Positions 25,038 to 33,419 of a stretch of DNA of 34,140 bases are shown in pieces. Origin of the DNA: Zhenhengia yiwuensis (GTDB lineage Bacteria > Bacillota > Clostridia > Lachnospirales > Cellulosilyticaceae); contig NZ_JACRSY010000033.1 in NCBI RefSeq assembly GCF_014384995.1, forward strand, positions 1-34,140, in the 5' to 3' direction. Under the pieces are notes generated by a model, which was not told where the DNA came from, did no database searches, and saw nothing but the letters and a program-made list of their open reading frames with translations. Within the stretch, counting starts at the first letter, position 1; each line of letters begins with the position of its first letter. Both the position numbers and the translations under genes were made by a program.

Positions 25038-25341
25038 CAACGAACAAAACACATCATATAAATTCGATGAAGAGAAAAAGTAAGTTATAAATTTGTTCCC
25101 CAGAGAGTTGGTGTATGCTGAAAGCCAATGTTCAAATTATAGCCGAATATCATCTCTAAGAAGCAATGCTGAACAGTTTTTAAGTAGGTATTGCCGGAGT
25201 CTTTCCACGTTATAGGAAAAGCGTATTGGTAGATACGAAATGAGAGCTATAAACCTTTATTAATAATAAATAAAGTTTATAGAATTAGGGTGGTAACGCG
25301 GTTAATCCCGTCCCTTGTTGTAGACAAGGGGCGGTTTTTTT
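25038..25341 (+). promoter_or_regulatory. T-box leader, probable isoleucine specifier (AUC)
   Basis: Stem I begins with AGAGAGTTGG (25102-25111) and GCTGAAAGCCAA. Its 3' side GAATATCATCTCT places AUC at 25149-25151, followed by the conserved purine. The T-box itself, TAGGGTGGTAACGCGG (25286-25301), has the UGGN bulge with N=U, which fits a tRNA with A73 such as tRNA-Ile. Uncharged tRNA should stabilise the antiterminator and turn on the downstream branched-chain amino acid carrier. UAU (Tyr), one base earlier, is less likely because a C would follow it. Confidence 0.9.
25308..25341 (+). terminator. T-box terminator
   Basis: CCGTCCCTTGT (25308-25318), loop TGTAG, ACAAGGGGCGG (25324-25334) with one G-U pair, then seven T. 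Its left arm overlaps the antiterminator side, as in other T-box leaders. Confidence 0.92.
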
Positions 25342-25391
25342 ATTGTCTAAAAATCAATTTAATGATGTTGTGATAAGGAGGAGAATGTAAA

Positions 25392-26738
25392 ATGAAACAG
25401 TTATCAAAAAAAGATTTATTATTCGTAGGGCTTATGCTTTTTTCATTATTCTTTGGAGCAGGAAATCTGATTTTTCCACCTTTCTTAGGCCAATCAGCAG
25501 GGAATAAAGTATGGATTGCTATGGTGGCCTTTCTCATTACAGCAGTAGGATTTCCAATTTTAGGCGTTATTGCTGTAGCAAAATCAGGAGGGCTTGAAAA
25601 TTTAGCAAGAAGGGTAAATCCTGTCTTTGCTACTATATTTACAGTGCTTATTTATTTATCTATTGGGCCATGTTTAGGTATACCAAGAGCTGGGAGTCTT
25701 CCGTTTGAAATGGCAGTAGCACCATACCTTCCAGAGAGTATGTCTGTAGTTGGAGCAAGATTCATCTTTACTTGTGCCTTTTTCTCAGTAGCCTATTGGC
25801 TTTCTCTATCGCCAACTAAACTTGTTGATCGTATGGGGAAAATTTTAACTCCAACATTATTAACTATGATTTTTGTGATTGTTATCGCTTCATTATTCAG
25901 ACCAATTGGAGAATATGGCAGTGCAGTAGCAGAATATGCTGAGTCACCTTTTGTAAAAGGATTTTTAGAAGGTTATTTAACAATGGATACCATCGCAGCT
26001 TTAAACTTTGGAATTGTTATTGCCTTAGCCATTAAGTCGAAAGGTGTAGAGGATGAAAAGACTGTTGTAAGAACTTCTATTAAAGCAGGTCTTATTGCAG
26101 GTGGATTACTAGTTGTTATTTATGTACTTTTAGCACACTTAGGAGCATCAAGTGGTGGAAGATTTGGAATGACAGAAAATGGGGCACAGACTCTAACACA
26201 TGTTATGTCTTACTTATTTGGTAAACCAGGCGCTGTACTTTTAGCTGTTATCTTTACACTTGCTTGTTTAACAACAAGTGTAGGTCTTATTACTTCATGT
26301 AGCCAATATTTTTCCACTTTAGTACCTAAAATGACCTATAAAAACTGGGTTAGAATCTTATCCCTTTCAAGTATGATTCTTGCTAATATGGGGCTTAATA
26401 TGATTCTTTCCATTTCTATACCTGTATTAGATATGATTTATCCAATAGCAATCATGCTGATTGTGCTTGCTATGTTTGATAAATTATTTAAAGGCAATAG
26501 ATATGTTTATGGTCTAACTATGCTCTTTACAGGCTTAGTAAGTATTATCTATGCATTAGATTCATTAGGATTTAAATTAAATTTTGTAACGCAATTACTT
26601 AATAAATTACCTTTCTATGGCCAAGGATTAGGATGGATTGTGCCAGCTTTAGTGGGAATAATTGCAGGCTATATAGTAGGTTTAGTAAAGCAAGAGCAAA
26701 TAAATGAAGATTTAAGTGTAGAGCTTCCTAGAGAATAA
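25392..26738 (+). CDS. brnQ: Branched-chain amino acid:cation symporter BrnQ
   Basis: An LIVCS-family inner-membrane importer for leucine, isoleucine and valine, driven by Na+ or H+. The 448 residues have about twelve membrane helices. The family opening FVGLMLFSLFFGAGNLIFPP (11-30), GPCLGIPRAG, YLTMDTIAALNFGIVIA and TTSVGLITSCSQYF are diagnostic. The T-box leader directly upstream links expression to uncharged tRNA-Ile, which agrees with an uptake role. AAGGAGGAG precedes the ATG by 10-12 bases. It is a single-gene unit with a strong terminator. Confidence 0.95.
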   Translation: MKQLSKKDLLFVGLMLFSLFFGAGNLIFPPFLGQSAGNKVWIAMVAFLITAVGFPILGVIAVAKSGGLENLARRVNPVFATIFTVLIYLSIGPCLGIPRAGSLPFEMAVAPYLPESMSVVGARFIFTCAFFSVAYWLSLSPTKLVDRMGKILTPTLLTMIFVIVIASLFRPIGEYGSAVAEYAESPFVKGFLEGYLTMDTIAALNFGIVIALAIKSKGVEDEKTVVRTSIKAGLIAGGLLVVIYVLLAHLGASSGGRFGMTENGAQTLTHVMSYLFGKPGAVLLAVIFTLACLTTSVGLITSCSQYFSTLVPKMTYKNWVRILSLSSMILANMGLNMILSISIPVLDMIYPIAIMLIVLAMFDKLFKGNRYVYGLTMLFTGLVSIIYALDSLGFKLNFVTQLLNKLPFYGQGLGWIVPALVGIIAGYIVGLVKQEQINEDLSVELPRE

Positions 26739-26744
26739 GAAAAT

Positions 26745-26787
26745 AAATAAAAAGGATAGAACGTATAGGGTTCTATCCTTTTTATTT
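26745..26787. terminator. Bidirectional terminator with perfect 18-bp stem
   Basis: An 18-base arm (26745-26762, core AAGGATAGAAC) pairs exactly with 26770-26787 around a 7-base loop. It overlaps the stop codon of the convergent HAD gene and serves both it and brnQ. Confidence 0.92.
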
Positions 26788-27478
26788 ACTCTGCAAATAT
26801 TATAGCTTTAAGCTGCTCGAAATTTGCAACTTCATAAGTTGGTGAGATATTCTTAGTATTAGCAAGTCTGTCAGAATTATACCAACAAGTATCTATACCA
26901 AAGTTAATTCCGCCTTGTATATCAGAAGTAAGACTATCTCCCACCATCAGTACAGTAGTTTTATCCTGATGATTAATATTATTTAAAGCAAGTTCAAAAA
27001 TTTTAGGATTTGGCTTGGAAACCTTAACTGCTTCAGAAATGACAATATCTTTAAAGTATGGAGCAATAATAGATTGACCAATACGTTTCGTTTGTACATC
27101 GGTAAGTCCATTTGTAATAATACTTAATGTACATACTTTAGAGAGGCTGTCTATAAACTCTAAAGCTCCTTCATATAAGAAAGAGGCATCTGCTAGGTGT
27201 TTCATATAAGATGTAGAGAATGCTTGTGCATCAAATGTAACCTCTAAGCGTGTAGCTAGCCTTTCAAAACGTTCAATTTTTAGTTTGGTTTGTGTGATAA
27301 GACCTTCTTCGAACTCTTTCCAAATTGCTGTATTAATTTCTTGGTATATTTGTAAATGATAACTTTCATCATAATCTATACCAAATTCAAGCATAGCATT
27401 TTTAAACGCTTCTCTTTCGGATTTTTTAAAATCAAATAAAGTTTCATCAGCATCAAATAGTATAACATCATATTTCAT
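26786..27478 (-). CDS. HAD hydrolase, YjjG-like pyrimidine 5'-nucleotidase
   Basis: A cytoplasmic phosphatase of the haloacid dehalogenase superfamily. The 230 residues show motif I DADETLFDF with nucleophile D9 and acid D11, a helical cap (about 20-95), motif II SIITNGLTD, motif III Lys in VSKPNPKIF and motif IV VGDSLTSDIQGG. Together with length, this fits the YjjG/YfnB group, which removes phosphate from dUMP, dTMP and non-canonical pyrimidine nucleotides. The start MKYDVILFD was preferred because GGGAG lies 7 bases upstream. The frame continues 38 codons further with a hydrophobic stretch that probably is not translated. Confidence 0.87.
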   Translation of the reverse strand: MKYDVILFDADETLFDFKKSEREAFKNAMLEFGIDYDESYHLQIYQEINTAIWKEFEEGLITQTKLKIERFERLATRLEVTFDAQAFSTSYMKHLADASFLYEGALEFIDSLSKVCTLSIITNGLTDVQTKRIGQSIIAPYFKDIVISEAVKVSKPNPKIFELALNNINHQDKTTVLMVGDSLTSDIQGGINFGIDTCWYNSDRLANTKNISPTYEVANFEQLKAIIFAE

Positions 27479-27592
27479 AGTCGTTTCTCCCTTATGTAGT
27501 ATAGTTATAACTGTTATAGATTTTATCATAATAAAGGAGAGAAGGATAGAAAATAGGATTGTAATAAATTTTATAGGAATTTTTATCTTCAT

Positions 27593-27874
27593 CCCAAAGC
27601 TATCTTTCTAATAGTCTCAAATCATAAGTAGCTTTATTATAAGGAAGAGCTTTTTCTAAAGTATGAGCTTGAGAGAGGATGAATATTAAGTGAGTATAAG
27701 TAAGGAGAATAATAAATTACTTAAAAACTTTTTTAGAGATAGAATTTGAGTTTAGTGTTTCCAAGTAAAACCTATATATTTAATAATTGGAAAAGCATGG
27801 AGTTGGAAAATGGAAAAGTAGCTTAGAATAATATAATCTTTATAAATAGAAGTATAAATGAGAAAGAGATGGAC
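27593..27874. other. AT-rich intergenic region, no gene seen
   Basis: Only very short frames without family resemblance occur here. A TATAAT around 27830 may be a relic promoter for the broken gene that follows. Confidence 0.35.
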
Positions 27875-27982
27875 ATGAAAAATAAATTTAAAATTGCAAT
27901 TGTACAGGCAGTAAGATATCCTTTTGATTATGATAAAAATACTCAGAGATGTAAGAAGTCCTATAATTTCTGTTTGAGTTAG
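27875..27982 (+). pseudogene. Possible N-terminal remnant of a nitrilase-superfamily gene
   Basis: A 35-codon frame reads MKNKFKIAIVQAVRYPFDYD, then KNTQRCKKS, before a TAG. The KIAIVQA strand at the very start followed by a KN.QRC helix is typical of the first strand and helix of carbon-nitrogen hydrolases, which are normally about 260-330 residues. The rest of the domain is missing in the DNA that follows, so this looks like a deletion relic. The short length limits certainty. Confidence 0.4.
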
Positions 27983-28047
27983 TAGATAGATTGAAAAGAG
28001 TGATAGAATAAGTGGGATAAATAATGGGATTAAATAGAGGGAGTAAT

Positions 28048-28566
28048 ATGGAGCGTATGAATAGACTATATTTACATATACCGAGATTAGAGGAGTTAGA
28101 TTATAGACAGAAGATTTTACTGCAACCAGATACTATGGCTTATAATAAAGGATTTCATTTACAATTTATAGATTATGATAATGAAACGGGATGTATTTAT
28201 TTTAGAAAGCAAGACTGGAAGAGTTGGTTTGATTTTTGGATTAATCAAGGACCAGATAGGTTTTATGCCTATATTGTGAAAAGGGAAGATCATCAGTTTA
28301 TAGGAGAAGTCTCTTTTAGATATGATAAGCATTATGAGGCACATATGGTAGGTATTATTATAGAAGCTCAGCATAGGGGGAAAGGGTACTGTGAAGAGGC
28401 ACTAAATTTATTAGTACAAGTAGCTTTTGATATATACGGTTTGGAGCGGCTTCAAGATGATATTCCAGCAGAGCGTGAAACTGCACATAAAGCTTTTGCA
28501 AAGGTTGGGTTTAAGAAAAAAAGAGTAGAAAATGGTAATATACTTGTAGAATTAGTTAAGAAATAA
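28048..28566 (+). CDS. GNAT-family N-acetyltransferase (RimJ/RimL-like)
   Basis: An acetyl-CoA-dependent acetyltransferase of 172 residues. The start used is MERMNRLYLHIPRLEEL because AGAGGGAG lies just upstream. An in-frame ATG eight codons earlier has only a weak site. The acetyl-CoA loop is in VGIIIEAQHRGKGYCEEALN, where RGKGY corresponds to the Q/R-x-x-G-x-G/A motif. The C-terminal part ERLQDDIPAERETAHKAFAKVGF resembles RimJ/RimL members acting on protein or small-molecule amines. Substrate unknown. No partner genes. Confidence 0.82.
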   Translation: MERMNRLYLHIPRLEELDYRQKILLQPDTMAYNKGFHLQFIDYDNETGCIYFRKQDWKSWFDFWINQGPDRFYAYIVKREDHQFIGEVSFRYDKHYEAHMVGIIIEAQHRGKGYCEEALNLLVQVAFDIYGLERLQDDIPAERETAHKAFAKVGFKKKRVENGNILVELVKK

Positions 28567-28572
28567 ATTTTG

Positions 28573-28604
28573 CATGCTGCATCAAATGATGTAAGTATAG
28601 CATA
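28573..28604 (+). other. Imperfect hairpin after the GNAT gene
   Basis: ATGCT..GCATC pairs with GATGT..AGCAT around AAAT. There is no T run, so a terminator role is uncertain. The remaining intergenic stretch to 28776 shows nothing else that I can support. Confidence 0.35.
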
Positions 28605-28776
28605 GAGATTGCCAAAGGGTAGTTTCAACAAAATACATATCTTAGAAAGTTCTTTTAAAAGGTTATATGCAAGTTATAAAAAATATGATTTTAAATCTTT
28701 AAAAATATACAATATGTACAAGTTGTATAAAAGTGCTTTCGCAAAAATGAAAGAAAAGATAAACAATTTATAGAGA

Positions 28777-28805
28777 TTGTTTTATTTAATTTTAAGTTGT
28801 ACTAT
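28777..28805 (+). promoter_or_regulatory. Promoter candidate for the transglutaminase-like gene
   Basis: TTGTTT (28777-28782), a 17-bp spacer and TACTAT (28800-28805), about 54 bases upstream of the ATG at 28859. Confidence 0.5.
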
Positions 28806-28858
28806 GGTACTATAACTAAGTAGGATTGATAAAGGAAAACTAGAAAGGTAGGAGAACT

Positions 28859-31417
28859 ATGCTAGTAAGTAATAAACACAAACAAATCATAGAAGAACGC
28901 TTTGCAGTCGTTCGAGAAAATGCTAAAAATAGAGAGACAGAGCTTTTTGCCATACTTGATACATGTACAGAAGATGAGGCGATTTGCTTAAAGTATCTTT
29001 ATGCTTTTATGCCTGAACAAGATCTTGCTAACCATGATGGTGAACTTTTCCTTAAATTTGTAAGACAAGCTTTAAAAGTACGTCAAATTGTACCTTGGGG
29101 AGATAAACTTACAGGGGGATTATTCTTAAACTATGTTCTTCAATATCGTATGAGTAATGAAAATATTGAATACTATAAGGATGATTTCTTTGAAGAGCTC
29201 TATCCAAGAATTGAAGGAAAAAGCATGAAAGAAGCAGCCCTTATTATCAACTACTGGTGTTTTGAAAAGGCAACTTATCAAACAACAGATTCAAGAACAA
29301 CTTGTCCACTTACAACAATCCGTAATGCATATGGTAGATGTGGTGAAGAATCTGTACTTGGCGTGGCTGCATTTAGAAGTGTGGGTATTCCAGCAAGACA
29401 AGCATACACACCAAGATGGGCACACTGTGATGATAACCATGCATGGGTAGAAGTATGGACAGATGGTGAGTGGCACTTCCTAGGTGCATGTGAACCAGAA
29501 GCAACACTTGACTCAGGTTGGTTCCAGCTTTCAGCATCCCGTGGTATGCTTATCCAAAGTAAAGTATTTGCTACAACTGTAGAGAATGAACTTATTACAC
29601 GTCAGACAGATAGTGCAACGGAAGTTAATACACTTGATCGTTATGCATCGACAAAAGAAATTACGATTCATGTAGTAGAGGAAGAGAATAAGCCAGTAGA
29701 AAATGCAAAAGTAAGATTTGAAGTGATTAACTACTCTGAGTTTTCAGCGCTTACAGAACTTGTAACAGATGCTAATGGGCAAGTGAAATTTACAACTGGT
29801 TTTGGTGATTTAGTCGTTTATGTACATAAAGACGGTATTGCAACCTTTGATCAAATTGATGTACGTTTAGCAGACAGTCTAACGATTACACTTAAAGACA
29901 GAGCACGTACATCAGGGACAGTAGAAAGTGTAACCCTTGTACCACCAAAAGGTGCATCTCCAGATGAAAATGCCGTAACTGAGGAAATGAAAGCCCTTCA
30001 TGAAGAGCGTCATGGGCATGCCCTTCGTACAAGAAATGCTTTTGTAGAGACATTCTTCTTAGGAGAAAAAGCAAATGAATGGGCAAAGGACTTTGCACCA
30101 TTTGAAGAAGGTGTAGCAAGACACTTAGAGGCAGCTCGTGGAAATTACGAAGAAATCCAAGCATTCTTTAATGATGAAGAGACAAAAGATCTTTTAGAGT
30201 ATAAAGTAAAAATGCTTGATACAATGAATAAAAAAGATATGTCAGATACAAGCTGTGAAACTTTAAAAGCACACTTAGAACATGCGATGCAATTTAAAGA
30301 TGATTTTGAAGAAGAAATTTTTGTAAAAGGCATTCTTGCACCTCGAATTGCTACAGAGAAAATCACGCCTTATAGAGCTCAGTTAGAGGATATGTTTGAT
30401 GAGGCAAGTAAAGTAGCCTATAGAAATAATCCAAGAAGCCTTTATGATTATGTTGATGAAACAATTGTGACTGCAACAAGTATGCAAAACGTTTATTTAT
30501 GTGCACAACCAGTAGGTGTTATGAAACTTAAATGGGGACATGTAAGTGCTAAGAAAATTTTATTCGTAGCATTATGCCGTACATTTGGTATTCCAGCACG
30601 TTTAAATAAAGAAAATGGTAATATGAGTTACTACAAAGATGGTAATTGGGTAGAAATTGAAGTAGGTGCAGTGCAAGAAGAAGTTATTAAAAATAGTAAC
30701 TTAACACTTCATGGACAAGACGATACTGTATGGGAATATATGAAAAACTACACAGTAGGTCGCTATGTAAATGGTGTATATCATACACTTTACTTAGGAA
30801 CAGGCCAGTGGCAAGATGGTAAAGTAACTTATCCAGTAGAAGCTGGACAATACCGCATCGTAACTGTTAATAGAGAAGCAAGTGGTACAGTACATGCTAA
30901 CCTTTACTATATGGACATTAAAGAAAATGAAGATGTGACAGTAGAAGTAGCCCTTGCAGAAATAAATGCAGCACACCAAAAAGAAACAGTAGTTAATGAA
31001 ACTACATTTAGAGATACTAACGGAGATGTATGTGAGCTTTCAAAAGTAATAGGAGAACGTAATAATATTGTAGCATTCTTAGATGCAGGCGCAGAACCTA
31101 CAGAACATCTTCTTAATGAAATGATTGAAGCCAAAGAACAGTATCTTGAACTTAAGCCAAATGTAATCCTTGTTGTAAAAGAAGAAAAAGACTTAAATAA
31201 TCCAACACTTGTTAAAACATTAGAAGCAGTACCATTTATTAAAGTATTTGTTGGATATGAAAAAGAACAACTTTCATATCTTTATGAAGGATTTGAAATT
31301 CTAGATAAGAAACTTCCATTAGCTTATGTCATGAATAAACCTATGGTTGCTTCTATGGCCATTGCAGGTTACAACGTAGGTATTGGTACAATGTTACTGA
31401 AATACTTAGAAATGTAA
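28859..31417 (+). CDS. Transglutaminase-domain protein with a second, decayed transglutaminase-like domain
   Basis: An 852-residue protein without signal peptide. The first papain-like transglutaminase core (about 100-240) has NAYGRCGEES with catalytic C161, then a GIPARQ strand, and DDNHAWVEVW with H194. The expected catalytic Asp is replaced by GACEPE, where a Glu may serve. An Ig/prealbumin-like domain (about 265-345) and an acidic helical region follow. Residues 485-610 repeat the core order, GHVSAKKILFVALCRTFGIP then KDGNWVEIE, but the positions matching C161 and H194 are V562 and N586, so it should be inactive. The C-terminal 110 residues resemble a thioredoxin/AhpC fold without CxxC. 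Role unknown; protease-like or cross-linking activity on peptides is possible. TAGGAG precedes the ATG. Confidence 0.85.
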   Translation: MLVSNKHKQIIEERFAVVRENAKNRETELFAILDTCTEDEAICLKYLYAFMPEQDLANHDGELFLKFVRQALKVRQIVPWGDKLTGGLFLNYVLQYRMSNENIEYYKDDFFEELYPRIEGKSMKEAALIINYWCFEKATYQTTDSRTTCPLTTIRNAYGRCGEESVLGVAAFRSVGIPARQAYTPRWAHCDDNHAWVEVWTDGEWHFLGACEPEATLDSGWFQLSASRGMLIQSKVFATTVENELITRQTDSATEVNTLDRYASTKEITIHVVEEENKPVENAKVRFEVINYSEFSALTELVTDANGQVKFTTGFGDLVVYVHKDGIATFDQIDVRLADSLTITLKDRARTSGTVESVTLVPPKGASPDENAVTEEMKALHEERHGHALRTRNAFVETFFLGEKANEWAKDFAPFEEGVARHLEAARGNYEEIQAFFNDEETKDLLEYKVKMLDTMNKKDMSDTSCETLKAHLEHAMQFKDDFEEEIFVKGILAPRIATEKITPYRAQLEDMFDEASKVAYRNNPRSLYDYVDETIVTATSMQNVYLCAQPVGVMKLKWGHVSAKKILFVALCRTFGIPARLNKENGNMSYYKDGNWVEIEVGAVQEEVIKNSNLTLHGQDDTVWEYMKNYTVGRYVNGVYHTLYLGTGQWQDGKVTYPVEAGQYRIVTVNREASGTVHANLYYMDIKENEDVTVEVALAEINAAHQKETVVNETTFRDTNGDVCELSKVIGERNNIVAFLDAGAEPTEHLLNEMIEAKEQYLELKPNVILVVKEEKDLNNPTLVKTLEAVPFIKVFVGYEKEQLSYLYEGFEILDKKLPLAYVMNKPMVASMAIAGYNVGIGTMLLKYLEM

Positions 31418-31428
31418 TGAGACAGTAC

Positions 31429-31459
31429 AAGGCGTGTTCCCTATAGAGGAATACGCCTT
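31429..31459 (+). terminator. Hairpin after the transglutaminase-like gene
   Basis: AAGGCGTgTTCC (31429-31440), loop CTATAGA, GGAAtACGCCTT (31448-31459) with one G/T position. The downstream sequence is AT-rich but not a clean T run. Confidence 0.6.
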
Positions 31460-31597
31460 ATATAAATTCTTTTGATCATGTCTTTTGTGATGTTATCTGT
31501 ATCAATAAAAGGAATAACTGATCTGCTGAACAGATTTAAAAAGAGGTGGATGAGAAAATGTATACCTTTAAAAAGAATAATAGAAATAAAAAATAAA

Positions 31598-31635
31598 AAA
31601 CGAGGAATAAATTCTGTTGAATTTATTCCTCGTTT
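31598..31635 (-). terminator. Terminator of the TM2-type membrane protein gene
   Basis: A perfect 17-bp stem (31598-31614 with 31619-31635, core CGAGGAATAAATTC) with a 4-base loop. Read on the minus strand it runs into long T tracts. It includes the last codons and stop of the gene. Confidence 0.88.
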
Positions 31636-32132
31636 GATTTAAAGTGCATAATAAGATAAAAACCAGCAATGAGTAGTAAAATACCTAGGATAAGACTTGG
31701 TATGTTATAGAAGAAACTATGAAACCAACCTAAATAATCTCCAAAACGATATAAAATAGGAAGGACTAAACGGTCAAAAAGTGTATAAACGCCAAGTAGA
31801 ATAACTACAGTTCCAAGAACTATACGGTGTTTAGTAAAGAAAGTATGCCAGTCTTGATTTAAGAAGCTTTTTAATTTATGTAAGAATTCTTCCTCATCGA
31901 GTCTACGTTCATCTTCATTAAGGCGACCTAAAATTAAAGTATCAAAAAAGGCATAGAACCAGATAACTGGAAGAATAAAATTAATAAGGTAAATAGGTAA
32001 AAGGTTACAAATGGTCCAGACGATTCCAAATCCAGTCATGATGCATATGCCTTTTTTCATACTTCCTAGATACATTTGCCCAGCACCAGGAATAAGCCCC
32101 AATAAAAAAGTAAAGAAATTATTTCTATTCAT
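31623..32132 (-). CDS. TM2-domain-like membrane protein
   Basis: A 169-residue integral membrane protein of unknown function. The N-terminus has the TM2-type pattern FLLGLIPGAGQMYLGSMKKGI followed by a second helix and a third (about 47-68, NLLPIYLINFILPVIWFYAF). After a charged cytoplasmic stretch (about 69-100, NEDERRLDEEEF), two further helices end the protein (about 104-125 and 142-163). GGAGG precedes the ATG by seven bases. It is divergent from the LCP gene, which might mean a shared envelope function, but nothing in the sequence proves it. Confidence 0.8.
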   Translation of the reverse strand: MNRNNFFTFLLGLIPGAGQMYLGSMKKGICIMTGFGIVWTICNLLPIYLINFILPVIWFYAFFDTLILGRLNEDERRLDEEEFLHKLKSFLNQDWHTFFTKHRIVLGTVVILLGVYTLFDRLVLPILYRFGDYLGWFHSFFYNIPSLILGILLLIAGFYLIMHFKSNEE

Positions 32133-32307
32133 ATTAAAACCTCCTATAATTTACTATCTATTAATAAGTATACAGGCCATTTCTTAAATTAGGTTATCGT
32201 ATTTCTTAATATTTCTTCAGAAATAACAAAGATATAAGTATTTAAAAATTCATATAAGAACAAATGGGAGGTTATACTAACAACATAATCATTCATAGAG
32301 GTGACTT

Positions 32308-33252
32308 ATGCGTAAATCAACAAAAATAATATGGAGTATTGTTGGTATTCTTATAGCAATAGTATTGGTAATGGGTATTTATTTATATAGGACTTTAGAT
32401 AGTATTACTGTGCCTAATCAAGATATAGTAGAGCAGGAACCAGCCACTTATCCTACTATACCTGGTATTAGTCATGTACTTTTAGTTGGAGTAGATTCGG
32501 CAAGTACAGATATAGCTACAAGGTCTGATGCTATGATGCTTCTAACTTTGGATACTATACATGACAATGTGAAATTAACCTCTTTTGCAAGAGATGCCTA
32601 TGTCAACATTCCTGGTATTGGGTATGAAAAGCTTACACATGCTTATGCCTATGGAGAGGCGCCATTACTCTTACAAACAGTAGAAAGTAATTTTCAGCTT
32701 GAAGTAGACCGTTATATTGTTATAGACTTTAAATCTTTTATTGTATTAGTAGACCGTTTAGGGGGTGTAGAAGCCAATCTAGAACAGGTAGATTTAAGAG
32801 AGTTTAATCGTGTAGCGGAAGAAAATTATAGGAAGTTCTATGATAACAAAGAAGATAGTTTTAGGCCTATAGAAAGCCCGGGCATTTATAATTTAAATGG
32901 TTATCAGACACTAGCCTATGTTAGAATGCGTAAAACAGATTCCATTTATGCTAGGGAAGAAAGGCAGCGTGATGTGGTCGAACAAGTCTTTAAGAAAATA
33001 ACACGTATGCCATTTACCTCTTACAGTGCACTTTTAAAAGAAGTTTTACCTTATATTAAAACCAATATGAATGTTATGGATATGGTAAAGCTTGCTTTTA
33101 CAGCTCTTCAAATAGGGACGGATGATGTAAGACAGTTAGAATTTCCAAATCCCAATACAAGTTATGGGGGCTCACTGCCGGGTAAAGGATGGGTATTACA
33201 ATGGGATGAGGAAGCTGGCAGAGAGGAGTTGCATACATTTTTAAATGAATAA
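32308..33252 (+). CDS. LytR-CpsA-Psr (LCP) family cell-wall glycopolymer ligase
   Basis: An enzyme family that transfers wall teichoic acid or capsule-type polymers from undecaprenyl phosphate carriers to peptidoglycan outside the membrane. An N-terminal membrane anchor (about 9-28) precedes the LCP domain. The conserved blocks are VLLVGVDS, ATRSDAMMLLTLD and the SFARDAYVNI segment with its arginine, then KLTHAYAYG, DRYIVIDFKSFIVLVDRLGG and the late NGYQTLAYVRMRKTDS with arginines that bind the pyrophosphate. The 314 residues match the family. GAGGTGA precedes the ATG. No glycopolymer synthesis genes are adjacent. Confidence 0.92.
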   Translation: MRKSTKIIWSIVGILIAIVLVMGIYLYRTLDSITVPNQDIVEQEPATYPTIPGISHVLLVGVDSASTDIATRSDAMMLLTLDTIHDNVKLTSFARDAYVNIPGIGYEKLTHAYAYGEAPLLLQTVESNFQLEVDRYIVIDFKSFIVLVDRLGGVEANLEQVDLREFNRVAEENYRKFYDNKEDSFRPIESPGIYNLNGYQTLAYVRMRKTDSIYAREERQRDVVEQVFKKITRMPFTSYSALLKEVLPYIKTNMNVMDMVKLAFTALQIGTDDVRQLEFPNPNTSYGGSLPGKGWVLQWDEEAGREELHTFLNE

Positions 33253-33260
33253 ATAAAAAG

Positions 33261-33306
33261 TTAAAAGTATACAGGATAAATATATTTTATCATGTATACT
33301 TTTTAA
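33261..33306 (+). terminator. Terminator after the LCP gene
   Basis: TTAAAAGTATACA (33261-33273) pairs with TGTATACTTTTTAA (33293-33306), extended inward by GATAAA/TTTATC. A T stretch lies within the right arm. Confidence 0.75.
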
Positions 33307-33346
33307 TATAAGGAAGCTACAAGAGCTCAGTTAAAGTAGAAAGTAC

Positions 33347-33374
33347 TTGTTTTTACTAATTAAGGTGCTATAGA
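33347..33374 (+). promoter_or_regulatory. Promoter of the nicotinamidase-like gene
   Basis: TTGTTT (33347-33352), a 16-bp spacer and TATAGA (33369-33374) with TGC as an extended -10. Confidence 0.5.
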
Positions 33375-33419
33375 ATAAAAAGAAAGTTATAATAGATAAA
33401 ATTTTTGGGAGGAAATAAA

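Noticed and set aside
27479..27592. N-terminal extension of the HAD gene with a hydrophobic stretch
   Set aside because: The downstream Met has a good GGGAG site and starts exactly at the conserved first strand with the DADET motif. The extension looks like untranslated upstream DNA rather than a membrane anchor.
31550..31642. Short open frame starting MRKCIPLKRI between the transglutaminase-like and TM2 genes
   Set aside because: It runs through the terminator stem of the opposite gene, has an unlikely composition and no family resemblance. A 12-codon alternative in another frame is no better.
32265..32330. About 21-codon frame starting ATGGGAGGT that overlaps the start of the LCP gene
   Set aside because: It contains the ribosome site region of the real gene and shows no leader-peptide features such as codon runs. 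Chance is the simplest explanation.
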